Assembly (NCBI RefSeq): GCF_964355755.1
Contig: NC_092673.1
Location: forward strand, 20,465,001-20,529,000
Reading direction: 5' to 3'
DNA length: 64,000 bases
Origin: Antedon mediterranea
Taxonomy: Eukaryota > Echinodermata > Crinoidea > Comatulida > Antedonidae
A program made the translations under genes and the position numbers. The notes below the pieces were generated by a model that ran no database searches, was not told where the DNA came from, and worked only from the letters and a program-made list of their open reading frames with translations. The stretch's first letter is position 1, and each line of letters begins with the position of its first letter. Shown piece after piece: positions 45,278 through 56,045 of the stretch.

Positions 45278-46200
45278 ACGTTTTCCACATTAGGACGTAA
45301 CGCAATGATGAATTTAAGCGCAACGCAGTCGAGTTGATCAATTACAAGCCAGATGATCCATCGCATCGTGATTGGTCAAATTGTTTGCGGTGCGCTTACA
45401 TTGTGCCCGTGCGCGCGTTGAGCTTAAGGTGCACCAAGCTTCAAGCAGTGTAAATTTGAAGCTAAATGTGATTTTGACTTAAAAGTAGATGAACATATGT
45501 ATCGTCCTCACTTTGATGCTTATTAATAGAATTTTTGTTATGAGACAATCAATTAAATATTGAAATGTAACAATAGAAATAGATATGGAATTTGAAGATT
45601 GGTTTTCTGATATATTAAAAATTGAAAATAACATCTCATAATTTCATAAATTACCGGCCACTCGGCTGCTCAGATACACTATAATATATACGGTAGTAGA
45701 TATTGCATTAGTTAGCATTGTGTTTTGATCGATTGTGTGTTACCATTACTGGTGTAATAAACTGGTCTACGAATAACGTATTGTGTTATTGTTATGACTT
45801 GTAACATGATACTACTAATATTGTAGAGTGCAAAAATAGAGCGTCAAGGATGAGTTTATGATGAATACAAATGTTAAAAAAGGCGATTTTTTTCTATAGG
45901 AATTTGTCTGCTTAAGTATTTTTGATCGCACGTGATATGCCGCCACAGCTACGAAACAATTATTTGCCAATCACCATTGTGAGCTTTCTGATCTAAATTT
46001 GGCGTTTTTACGAAAGTTATCACAACGCCGCATCGTCTGTAAGCTACAGTATTATTGGTGTCATAGATTTGATGGAGTAGCAACGTGATTAATCAAAAAG
46101 TTCGTCAAAATCATGAGCACCGATTATGTAACCGAAACGAAAAGACGTAAGCGCAACGCAAGCGAATTGTCAGCCGACAGTTCAAATAAAATTCATCTCT
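45278..46200. other. Gene-free stretch with decayed A-type sequence at its left
   Basis: 45278-45420 contains a degenerate relative of family A (GTAACGCAATGATG, TCGTGATTGGTCAAATTG, GTGCGCTTACATTGTG). The remainder is unassigned. Confidence 0.45.
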
Positions 46201-46217
46201 AAAGCGTGGTTCTCATT

Positions 46218-46398
46218 AAGCGTGGTTCCCACTAGCGACGCAACACAAGGACGTAACGCAACGCAAGTGAATTGACCAATCACAAGCGATGGCTTATTCG
46301 CTTGTGATTGCTAACTGTCTATAACTTCGCTTGTCATTGGTTAAAACGCTTGCGTTGCGTTTACGTCATTGCGTTACGTTCTAGTGGGAACCAAGCTT
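46218..46398 (+). repeat. MITE family A, copy A2, nested in B2
   Basis: AAGCGTGGTTCCCACTAGCG to CTAGTGGGAACCAAGCTT, flanked by TTA on both sides. Full length. Confidence 0.9.
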
Positions 46399-46550
46399 TA
46401 GAACGCAACGCAGCGACGTATTGACGCAAAGTGATGTATTACGTAATCACAAGTGGGAACCGACCACGCAATAGTGCTGCAAATAGGCCTATCGCAGGTT
46501 TGATTTCACGCTTGCGGGGGCAAACACAATTATTGGAAGTGCATTTGCTT

Positions 46551-46727
46551 AAGCTTGGTTCCCACTAGAACGTAACGCAAGGACGTAAACGCAACGCAAG
46601 CGTTTTAACCAATGACAAGCGAAGTTATAGACAGCAATCACAAGCGAATAAGCCATCGCTTGTGATTGGTCAATTCGCTTGCGTTGCGTTTACGTCCTTG
46701 CGTTACGTTCTAGTGGGAATCAAGCTT
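46551..46727 (-). repeat. MITE family A, copy A3, nested in B2 (inverted)
   Basis: AAGCTTGGTTCCCACTAGAA to TTCTAGTGGGAATCAAGCTT. The core reads in the reverse orientation relative to A2 (GACAAGCGAAGTTATAGACA first). The left side abuts TTA; the right is TGA. Confidence 0.9.
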
Positions 46728-46776
46728 GATGTTGTGTAGGTTGCGTTACGTTGCGTCGCAAGTGGGAACCAAGCTA

Positions 46777-47697
46777 ATGATTCTTGCGTTGAGTCATAGT
46801 GAGAACCAAAAGCTTTACCAATCGCGGTCTTGGAATCAAACATACCTTTCATCACCGTATTCGAACTCTTTTCCTATCATCAAAAACTGCACGTATTAAC
46901 CAAACCTCGAACTCATGATTTACACATCTTAATTGAATGCATTTACTTTTACTAGGAACAGAACATCATCTTAACAAATTGTATTTTGACATATCAAACT
47001 AAATCAAACACGGCAGAAGAAAGCTAATGGTATATTGTGGCATGTTTAGTTTATAATAGGTAGAGGCCATTTAGTGTTAAAACATTCGTTAGTTATATAT
47101 TCCTATTTTGAGGCATCTATAGTTAAACTCATGAAATTTATTTATCATCCAACAATGTTAGAAAATAACCGGTTAAATAGTAATCCGGTTAGCATTTGAT
47201 ATCTATCCCTTTAGAAACACGTGATATCATAACTTAAATAAAGCCCTTAGGCATCAATACACATGACTAGGTAAACAGCTAAAAATAACATTATATATTT
47301 AACACCCAAACACATGCTTGAAATGCCACCAAGATCAAATTAAAGTACGAATCATTCGAAGTATTCTCTTTCCTCTGTAATAGTCGATTTGTTTGTTTTG
47401 TTCATAATTGTGAATGAATAATTACACCCTTTTGAATACATCGGTCAATACATTATTGCTTACATTATACGTTATGCTATAACATTATCATTAGGTATGG
47501 GAAAATATTTTCTTAAGCGTTATCCTCTCAACATCTAAACAGCAATTCCTCACACAAAATTGTGATATATTACCAGCCTGATAGTCCACGAGTTGTTTTT
47601 ATATAGTATTTTGTTGATTACAAAATGATAAATAAATATTTGACCCTTAATTGTCAGCATGCTAAATAATAAATAGATAAAATGAAATGAATATAGC
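46777..47697. other. No gene or repeat recognised
   Basis: AT-rich DNA between the A/B MITE cluster and the minisatellite. Nothing specific is seen. Confidence 0.5.
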
Positions 47698-50031
47698 ATA
47701 TTTCGTATCATGATATACGGTACCACACACATAATGCGACGTCATCCCCCATTCCATAAACATTTCCCATCGTGATATACGGTACAACACACATAATGCG
47801 ACGTCATCCCCCATTCCATAAACATTTCCCATCATGATATACGGTACAACACACATAATGCGACGTCATCCCCCATTCCATAAACATTTCCCATCGTGAT
47901 ATACGGTACAACACACATAATGCGACGTCATCCCCCATTCCATAAACATTTCCCATCGTGATATACGGTACAACACACATAATGCGACGTCATCCCCCAT
48001 TCCATAAACATTTCCCATCGTGATATACGGTACAACACACAATGTAATGTCATCCCTCATGTCATCAACATTTCTCATCATGATATAAGGTCCAACACAC
48101 AATGCAACCTCATCCCTCATGCTATCAACATTTCTCATCATGATATACGGACAACACACAATGCAACGTCATTCCTCATTCCATCAACAATTCCCATCAT
48201 GATATACGAACAACACACATAATGTGACGTCATCCATCATTCCATCGACATTTCTCATCATGATTTACGGTACAACACATGATATGCAACGTTATCGCTC
48301 AGTCATCAACATTTCCCATCTTGATATACGAACAATACACAATGCAACGTCATTCCTCATGCCATCGACATTTCCCATCATGATATACGGACAACACACA
48401 ATATGCAACGTCATCCCTCATTCTATCTGAATTTCCCCATCATGATATACGGACAACACACAATATGCAACGTCATCTCTCATTCTATCTACATTTCCCA
48501 TCATGATATACGTCCTACCACACAATATACAACGTCATCCCTCATGACATCAGCATTTCCCATCATGATATACGGTCCTACCACACAATATACCTCGTCC
48601 CTCATGACATCAACATTTCCCATCATGATATACGGACAACACACAATGCAACGTCATCCCTCATTCTATCGACATTTCCCATCATGATATACGTCCTACC
48701 ACACAATATACAACGTCATCCCTCATGATATCAACATTTCTCACCATGATATACGGTACAACACACAATGCAACGTCATTCCTCATGCCATCGACATTTC
48801 CCATCATGATATACGGACAACACACAATATGCAACGTCATCCCTCATCTATCTAAATTTCCCATCATGATATACGGACAACACACAATATACAACGTCAT
48901 CCCTCATTCTATCTACATTTCTCCTCATGATATACGAACAACACACACAATGCAACGTCGTCCCTCATGCCATCAACATTTTTACCATCATGATATACGG
49001 ACACCACACAATATACAACGTCATCCCTCATGACATCAACATTTCCCATCATGATATACGGACAACACACAATGCAACGTCATCCCTCATTCTATCGACA
49101 TTTCCCATCATGATATACGTCCTACCACACAATATACAACGTCATCCCTCATGATATCAAAATTTCTCACCATGATATACGGTACAACACACAATGCAAC
49201 GTCATTCCTCATGCCATCGACATTTCCCATCATGATATACGGACAACACACAATGCAACGTCATCCCTCATTCTATCGACATTTCCCATCATGATATACG
49301 TCCTACCACACAATATACAACGTCATCCCTCATGATATCAAAATTTCTCACCATGATATACGGTACAACACACAATGCAACGTCATTCCTCATGCCATCG
49401 ACATTTCCCATCATGATATACGGACAACACACAATATGCAATGTCATCCCTCATTCCATCGACATTTCTCATCATGATATACGGACAACACACAATATGC
49501 AACGTCATCCCTCATCTATCTAAATTTCCCATCATGATATACGGACAACACACAATATACAACGTCATCCCTCATTCTATCTACATTTCTCCTCATGATA
49601 TACGAACAACACACACAATGCAACGTCGTCCCTCATGCCATCAACATTTTTACCATCATGATATACGGACACCACACAATATACAACGTCATCCCTCATG
49701 ACATCAACATTTCCCATCATGATATACGGACAACACACAATGCAACGTCATCCCTCATTCTATCGACATTTCCCATCATGATATACGTCCTACCACACAA
49801 TATACAACGTCATCCCTCATGATATCAAAATTTCTCACCATGATATACGGTACAACACACAATGCAACGTCATTCCTCATGCCATCGACATTTCCCATCA
49901 TGATATACGGACAACACACAATATGCAATGTCATCCCTCATTCCATCGACATTTCTCATCATGATATACGGACACCACACAATATGCAATGTCATCCCTC
50001 ATGCCATCAACATTTCTCATCATGATGTCAC
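47698..50031. repeat. 2.3-kb minisatellite, 57-62 bp unit, about 39 copies, with higher-order repeat
   Basis: The basic unit is CATGATATACGGTACAACAC, then ACAATGCAACGTCATCCCTC, then ATTCCATCAACATTTCCCAT, with small indels. The left end (47698-48030) is made of near-identical 62-bp units with GCGACGTCATCCCCCATTCC. The rest is more diverse. A block at about 48840-49250 recurs 668 bp later at about 49508-49918, giving a higher-order repeat. A 487-bp shift also relates parts of 49332-49480 and 49819-49970. Both strands give long open frames because few units carry stops; these are artefacts. Each unit carries an ACGTCA motif (CRE-like half site). Confidence 0.95.
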
Positions 50032-50569
50032 ACATATTCTGTAACTTCATCCTAAAATGTCATCCCACACGATTACCCCATGTTTATATGCAGCTAGTTC
50101 ATACAAAACATGAATAAAATCTCATGTCACATTTTGCAACATTATCCATGACATCCAGCCCGTACACAACTTCACATAACAATAATGATATGGTTAGCCA
50201 GCAATCTTAATATTAAATGGAGACAAATAATAAAATTTATTCTTAGTTTATCGAGCAGCATCATTGTAAAGCATGTCATACATTTTACGCTTGATTAGTT
50301 TAATTTTGATTCTTTTTGTTTACTGTGTGTTTTAAATTAAACATTGATCATTTACTTTCGCTTTCTTTCAAATTGTTTCCATTTAATAATTCAATCAATA
50401 AAGACAGCTTTCATTATTATTATGTCGCGTTTTCTGGCCGATTCTTGGTGGTACTGGATAATTAGTTCAGTATCAAGCAACATTCTGTAATACATTGTCA
50501 CATATGTATCACACGTGACGCGAGAATATTAACACTACTTTAACGCAATGCATGTCATGTGAAACTGTA
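50032..50569. other. No gene recognised
   Basis: It starts with decayed minisatellite units (ATGTCACACATATTCTG, AATGTCATCCCACAC near 50040-50070). The remainder is unassigned AT-rich sequence. Confidence 0.5.
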
Positions 50570-50704
50570 TTAAGCCCTGTCTACACTATTTTGACAACAA
50601 AAGTGTGATGTGCCCAAATAAGGTAGTGTTATGCTTAAATATGGTAGAGATGACATCATCACATTTTTTGTCACACAAAGTTTTATAGTGTAGACAGAGC
50701 TTTA
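50570..50704 (+). repeat. MITE family C, copy C8
   Basis: TTA then AGCCCTGTCTACACTATTTT at the left, a shortened core (GTGCCCAAATAAGGTAGTG), and GTGTAGACAGAGCT then TTA at the right. Confidence 0.85.
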
Positions 50705-51152
50705 CGGGGTGAGTCTATGATACTGGATAGATAATGTTTTTGGGATATAGTATACACAGAGGGTGATGTATTAGTAACAATTTATTATTCCTTTCATGTT
50801 GAGAGACCTTTATAATCATTACTTGACGACCATGAGTCCTTAGCATTTCAAGACAGAGTTACTGTGGGCAGCTGACAGACAGAACATTTCAATTTTTAAT
50901 ATTCAATCGGAGCCAAATGGTCCCAAACGTCTTTTTTACATGCATTATACAACCACAGTTATTAGGTACCAACATCCCTCAAGAAAAAAATTGATTGAAT
51001 ATCGAATATTATATTAGGTAATAGCAAGAATAAGGAAAAATTACGTTACAGCCTCAAACTAGATATTAACTTAAGTACGTTGTAAAATTTCTAGTGACAT
51101 CAGTAGAAAATACAAAGTTCAACTAGCAACGCAAGGACGTAAGCGCAACGTT
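50705..51152. other. No gene or repeat recognised
   Basis: AT-rich DNA. The last 40 bp carry a fragment of A/B-type sequence (GCAACGCAAGGACGTAAGCG). Confidence 0.45.
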
Positions 51153-51470
51153 AAAGCGTGGTTCCCATTAGAACGCAACGCAGTGACTTAAGCGTGGTTC
51201 CCACTAGCGACGCAACGCAAGGACGTAACGCAACGCAAGTGAATTGACCAATCACAAGCGATGGCTTATTCGCTTGTGATTGCTAACTGTCTATAACTTC
51301 GCTTGTCATTGGTCAACACGCTTACGTTGCGTTTACGTCCTTGCGTTACGTTCTAGTGGGAACCAAGCTTTATATTGACGCAAAGTGTTGTATTGCGTAA
51401 TCATAAGTGGAAACAGTGCTGCTGCAAACATCGCAGATTTGTTTTCACGCAGGTGGGGGCAAACACAATT
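51153..51470 (+). repeat. MITE family B, copy B3, interrupted by A4 and truncated
   Basis: Left part 51153-51188 (AAAGCGTGGTTCCCATTAGA), right part 51372-51470 (ATTGACGCAAAGTGTTGTAT to GGGGGCAAACACAATT). Copy A4 sits between them, and at 51471 the start of a further A- or B-type element interrupts the copy. Confidence 0.85.
51189..51371 (+). repeat. MITE family A, copy A4, nested in B3
   Basis: AAGCGTGGTTCCCACTAGCG to CTAGTGGGAACCAAGCTT, flanked by TTA on each side. Core as in A2. Confidence 0.9.
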
Positions 51471-51510
51471 AAGCGTGGTTCCCACTAGCAACGCAACACA
51501 AACCAAACCA

Positions 51511-52091
51511 CTAATCTATGTCATACTCAAGATGATATATCACATAGTCAGTGTAATTTGTTGTTAAATTGTGGTAATGCCATGACAACGTACAATACAT
51601 GAAAAAAAAAAAGAGTGATCAATATAATAACATTTTAATGTTGTATTCAAGAATTATCTCATAACTTATGTAATATATGGAAGACATTATTTGTGTAAAA
51701 AAATCTAAAAGCACTTATTATGATTAGCTTGTCATAACTTTGTCACTTTGCTTTTCTTCCTTATATCTTATTCTTATTAACTCAAAATTATTTTTACTAA
51801 CAAACATTACTATTTATATGCCTAGTGTGTAAACATTATTGACATAATTTAATTAAACATCCACATACAGTACAACTCTTCTTAACAATTTTTTCAATCT
51901 TCTATCAACTAAAAGTCGTAGTTAGTCATGTCTCGGGTCACATTCTATGGTCACCGTACAGATAGGCTACTACATCAATACTTCTATGAATGGATGACTA
52001 GTTGGTGACAAGAACGCTAGTTGGTCATACCCAGTACCGTTTTGATTTTACGATCATTCGGGAAACCACCTCACGACATAACTTGGAGAAT
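51511..52091. other. No gene recognised
   Basis: AT-rich sequence with an A-run near 51602. Nothing specific is seen. Confidence 0.5.
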
Positions 52092-52256
52092 GAAAGCTTT
52101 GTCTACACTATCAAACTAGTTTGACAAAACAAGTGTGATGTGCTTAAATATGGTAGTGATATGTCCAAATATGGTAGTGATATGATATCATCATGTCCAT
52201 ATATGGACACATCACATTTTTTGTCACATAAAGTTTGATAGTGTATACAGAGCCTT
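52092..52256 (+). repeat. MITE family C, copy C9
   Basis: AAAGCTTTGTCTACACTATC at the left, two ATATGGTAGTGATATG blocks, CATCATGTCCATATATGG, and GATAGTGTATACAGAGCC followed by TTAA at the right. The most complete family C core in the window. Confidence 0.88.
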
Positions 52257-52258
52257 AA

Positions 52259-53839
52259 AGGGGGATTCTGGGTTTAAAATTGCTTTTAAATATCGTTTAT
52301 TTATTAAATAAAAAATATTATAACAATATAGACATTTCAGAATGAAGAAGTAATAACGAGAAATTAAACAAATTAAATTTCATATACATTTTAGGGTAAA
52401 TTCATGGAAAGTCTGTTTTTTAGCAGCTTAGGGAAGCTCATTAATATTCATGAGATATTCACAAAATCACGTCACCAGTGGATTCCAAACTCGCGACGTC
52501 ATGTACGTTGTGTTTGTCAACTAATTTACATCTCTCTCCCCTGTCAAACGACGACCACCATTGTGATCATTGTGAAATACATTTTTTGTAGATTTTCTAA
52601 GCTAGGCCTAAAGTGTAATAATAACAGTAGTAGCATATATTTATTTGACATTTAATGAAATACAAAATTTAGTACAGATACGGAGTCATAAATTATACTA
52701 TTTTTATACCTCTATAGTACAGATCGTATTATCGGCTTCACGTACAATACTACTCTAGGCCTAGCCTAATAATAATATGGGCGAGAGCCATTCTGACTAG
52801 GGATTCCGAGCCACGATGGCTACGTTAAAACAATGGGGCCCATGGGCCTAGCTAGCCTACTACTAGACTATTGGCCCATAAATAAATAACAAAACCCATC
52901 CTATCAACCAAACTCCTAAACAATCTAAACCTAAAACATTCTACAAAATCGGCTGTAAATATTGAAGCAAAACAAGGTCCGATCGCCGTCCACACGTATG
53001 GTGTCCCGATCGTCTAAGTAGGCCTAAAATAAATAGGTTTAGTTTACTCTCCAAAAAAGCGGATACTCATGCATCAAGCAAGTTGACCAGGTAGTAGGAA
53101 GGAGACCTAGCCGATCCGGCCCAGTTAAAAATTGAGCTAGCTAGTGTAGTAGACCCTATGCGAATTGATACTACCAGGCCTTTTAACTATAGGCTGCACT
53201 ACACAAATATTCCAACTCTCTCATTCGAGCTATATTATCTATACCATTCCGGTAGGTCGAGTCGACCTTCAATCAAATACTGTACATCGTTCATGTTGTG
53301 ATTATAGACGGGGTATACTCGACCCGACCAGTTTGGTATTGTTGTATCTGCTTATCACGTGACGATGCCAGGCATGGGCAGCAGAGAGAGCACGTGTATC
53401 GTCGTCTCGCTCGATCCTCAGCAGGAATGTACAGTATACGTTACGCTTCATTGATTTTGATTTTTCCCTAAGTCGGTGCGAAAATCGGCAAACGTAAAGT
53501 GCAAACATATCTAATTTTTCACTGTTTTGATGAATTTTCATAAAAAATTGACTTTATAAATGGGAAGACCGACTAAAATTACATCAGATAAGTATAATTT
53601 TACAAAAGTAATTGATATGGTTTATGATAACGAGTCGTCGGAAGATGGACCATTTCACGAATTTCCTATTTTGTAACCACAGTGTGATTTTGCCGTAGCT
53701 GCACTTGTAATCTGGCCTTATTTCACAGCCTTCGTTCTGCTTCACTGGACGCTTATATAAATTGAAACTTTTACCGTTCAAGAGACAAACAAATATATTT
53801 TATATTTGTTACTATTCATTTTAAACCCGGAACCCCCCT
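52259..53839. mobile_element. 1.58-kb TIR element flanked by TTAA
   Basis: The left end AGGGGGATTCTGGGTTTAAA and right end TTTAAACCCGGAACCCCCCT are 22-bp inverted repeats with two mismatches. TTAA lies on both sides (52255-52258 and 53840-53843), as for piggyBac-type insertion. No transposase frame is present, so it would be non-autonomous. It lies exactly between family C copies C9 and C10. Alternative: an unrelated palindromic repeat whose TTAA is coincidental. Confidence 0.65.
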
Positions 53840-53984
53840 TTAAGCTCTGTCAACACAGAGCCTTAAGCTCTGTCAACACAATCAAACTAGTTGATGTGCC
53901 AAAATATGGTAGTGATATGTCATCGTGTCCATATATGGGCACATCACATTTGTTGTCACATCAATTTTGATGAGACAAAGCTTT
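53840..53984 (+). repeat. MITE family C, copy C10, with duplicated left end
   Basis: The left terminus TTAAGCTCTGTCAACACA occurs twice in tandem (53841 and 53873) before the core GTGCCAAAATATGGTAGTG. The right end is GATGAGACAAAGCTTTA. Confidence 0.8.
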
Positions 53985-54036
53985 AGTCTTTAAAGTCTCA
54001 TTCAAAGTCACTGCCGATTAAAGTTAAATGTGATCC

Positions 54037-54109
54037 TTAAGCTCTGTCTACACTATGAAACTAGTTTGACAAAAAAGTGTGATGTTTGATAGTTTAAACA
54101 GGCCTTTAC
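54037..54109 (+). repeat. MITE family C, copy C11, internally deleted
   Basis: TTAAGCTCTGTCTACACTAT to GTTTAAACAGGCCTTTACA, lacking the core. A (CA)n run follows at 54107-54120. Confidence 0.75.
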
Positions 54110-54316
54110 ACACACACACAATTCAAATGTCTTTGTGCTTAATTTACCTGTCCATTTAAATTACCTGGCATACTGGCGTCAGTGTAGTGACCATGCGTTG
54201 GTCTGAAACGCAATCCAAACGGACGGACGCACGCACATGGGTAATACGTGAGTTGTAAGATTTTCTTATACCAAAATACTTTAAAGCCGGAAGTAGGATC
54301 GTGAAAGTTCATATTT

Positions 54317-54425
54317 AAAGCTTGGTTCCCACTAGGACACAGCACAGGGACGTAAGCGCAACCTAACCAAATTGACCAATGACAAGCGACAGGTCGGATA
54401 ATCTATCGCTCGTGGTTGGTCAAGT
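54317..54425 (+). repeat. Divergent A-type MITE (A'), left part, interrupted by A5
   Basis: AAGCTTGGTTCCCACTAGGA, then CAGGGACGTAAGCGCAACC, ATTGACCAATGACAAGCGAC and GTGGTTGGTCAAGTTACTTA. Copy A5 follows, and its continuation is CCGTTGCGCTTACGTCTT at 54597. Confidence 0.7.
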
Positions 54426-54431
54426 TACTTA

Positions 54432-54595
54432 TGCGTGGTTCCCACTAGCGACGCAACACAAGGACGTAACGCAACGCAAGTGAATTGACCAATCACAAGC
54501 GATGGTTTATTCGCTTGTGATTGCTAACTGTCATTGGTTAAAACGCTTGCGTTGCGTTTACGTCCTTGCGTTACGTTCTAGTGGGAACCAAGCTT
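54432..54595 (+). repeat. MITE family A, copy A5 (internal deletion)
   Basis: GCGTGGTTCCCACTAGCG to CTAGTGGGAACCAAGCT. The CTATAACTTCGCTTG block is missing from the core. Its right flank is duplicated at 58615-58792. Confidence 0.88.
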
Positions 54596-54775
54596 ACCGT
54601 TGCGCTTACGTCTTAAAAAACACATGCTACTACAGTAGTACGTAAAGATTACACTCAGATTCAAGTAGGTAGATACAATCAGACATAAGGCCTACAATTT
54701 TCATTGGTCACTATGAGAAGAAGCGGATTGATTATGCACAGTAATAACATTTAGTTTGGTGCAATAGTGAGCGGA
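54596..54775. repeat. Segment duplicated at 58615-58792
   Basis: It runs from ACCGTTGCGCTTACGTCTTA through AAGATTACACTCAGATTCAA, GGTCACTATGAGAAGAAGCG and TAATAACATTTAGTTTGGTG. The two copies differ by small indels. Each follows a family A element, but the DNA upstream of those A elements differs. Confidence 0.85.
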
Positions 54776-54889
54776 ACGCAAGGACGTACGTGCATAGGGC
54801 ACAATGACGTACACGCAATACAAGGACATACACGCAATACAAGGACATACGTACATCCGATGCAATTTGATGGTGTAACACGCGATCGT

Positions 54890-55070
54890 AAAGCTTGGTT
54901 CCCACTACGCAACCTACGCACCGTGGAAATGCCCTTCTAATAATTGCGTTTGCCCCGCCTGCGTGAAATCAGCATTGCTGCGTCGTCGGCTCCCACTTGT
55001 GATTACGCAATACAGTACTACGTCAATACGTTGTTGCGTTACGTTGCGTCACTAGTGGCAACCACGCTTT
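54890..55070 (-). repeat. MITE family B, copy B4 (inverted)
   Basis: AAAGCTTGGTTCCCACTACG to CACTAGTGGCAACCACGCTT. The reverse-complement core (ACGTCAATACG, TTACGCAATACAG, GCCCCGCCTGCGTGAAATC) is recognisable. Confidence 0.85.
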
Positions 55071-55559
55071 AGGACGTTCACGCAACGCAAGGAAGTATAC
55101 GCTATGCACGGACATATACGTGATGGAATTACGTAATTTTTACGGGATTCCCCATAAGTTACCATATCATTATACCCTTCTCCACATTGCCCTTCACTTT
55201 ACTTGATTTTGTTCCACTTGCAGGTCACGGCAACTCCAATGTTCGTTCCATTTCTACAACAAAATCTAAATTTAATTCGTGTATTGTTTCATGTTGTTGC
55301 ACCAGATAAATATCTATGGTGCCAAGAGGTCCGAATAATGTAAGCTAGAAAAAACGAAACCAATTAGTCTTAAAATACTCTAGGTCGCTGCTGCAGGCAA
55401 GTGCAACGTAATAAATACGGTGTGCAAATTATATGTTATAATGAAATAACTAATACTAATAGCGAATAGATCCTTTCTTCGATACGGTAAATTGAATTTG
55501 TTGAAAGGAAGATATCACTGTACGCTAGTATAGTTTCCAAGTGTACAGTATTCCTTCTT
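55071..55559. other. No gene recognised
   Basis: It begins with decayed A/B-like sequence (GGACGTTCACGCAACGCAAG). The rest is unassigned. Confidence 0.45.
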
Positions 55560-55741
55560 AAGCTTGGTTCCCACTAGAACGTAACGCAAGGACGTAAACG
55601 CAACGCAAGCGTTTTAACCAATGACAAGCGAAGTTATAGACAGTTAGCAATCACAAGCGAATAAGCCATCGCTTGTGATTGGTCAATTCACTTGCGTTGC
55701 GTTACGTCCTTGTTTTGCGTCGCTAGTGGGAACCACGCTTT
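55560..55741 (-). repeat. MITE family A, copy A6 (inverted)
   Basis: AAGCTTGGTTCCCACTAGAA to CGCTAGTGGGAACCACGCTT, flanked by TTA on both sides. Full length. Confidence 0.9.
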
Positions 55742-55833
55742 AGGAACATTCCTATTTTGTAGGGTATCTTGTCCTATAGGCCAACCTCTGGGATGCTCCT
55801 ATTAAAAAGAAATGGTTGTTTTAGAAGGTGCCC

Positions 55834-56045
55834 CTTTGGTTCCCACCAGCGACGCAACGTAATGTGATCTACGCAAGAAAATGTCCTTCCCATAATTGTG
55901 CTTGCCCCCCTGCGTGAAATCAAACCTGCGATGTTTGCAGCACTGTTGCGGTCGTCAGTTCGCACTTGTGATTACGCAATACAGCACTTTTCGTCAATAC
56001 GTCGCTGCTTTGCAATTGCGTCGCTATAGTCGGAACCACATTTTA
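55834..56045 (-). repeat. MITE family B, copy B5 (inverted, diverged)
   Basis: TTTGGTTCCCACCAGCGACG, AAGAAAATGTCCTTCCCATA, CCCCCTGCGTGAAATCAAAC, and a right end GGAACCACATTTTA. Confidence 0.8.

Larger units (their letters stand above)
46201..46776 (+). repeat. MITE family B, copy B2, interrupted twice by family A
   Basis: B2 is split into 46201-46217, 46399-46550 and 46728-46776. Joined in order these fragments match B1. The first break lies in the left terminus (TTCTCATTA then GAACGCAACGC), the second near the right end (TGCATTTGCTTA). Copies A2 and A3 fill the breaks in opposite orientations. Confidence 0.88.

Noticed and set aside
47550-50025. Numerous open frames of 60-102 codons on both strands with recurring MIYG/HHDIR and CVVPYIMM peptides
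   Set aside because: They are translations of the 57-62 bp minisatellite; the peptide periodicity is the DNA periodicity, and frames shift with unit length.
47698-50031. CRISPR-like array
   Set aside because: Repeat and spacer are not distinguishable; whole 57-62 bp units are repeated, in a eukaryotic context, so it is a minisatellite.
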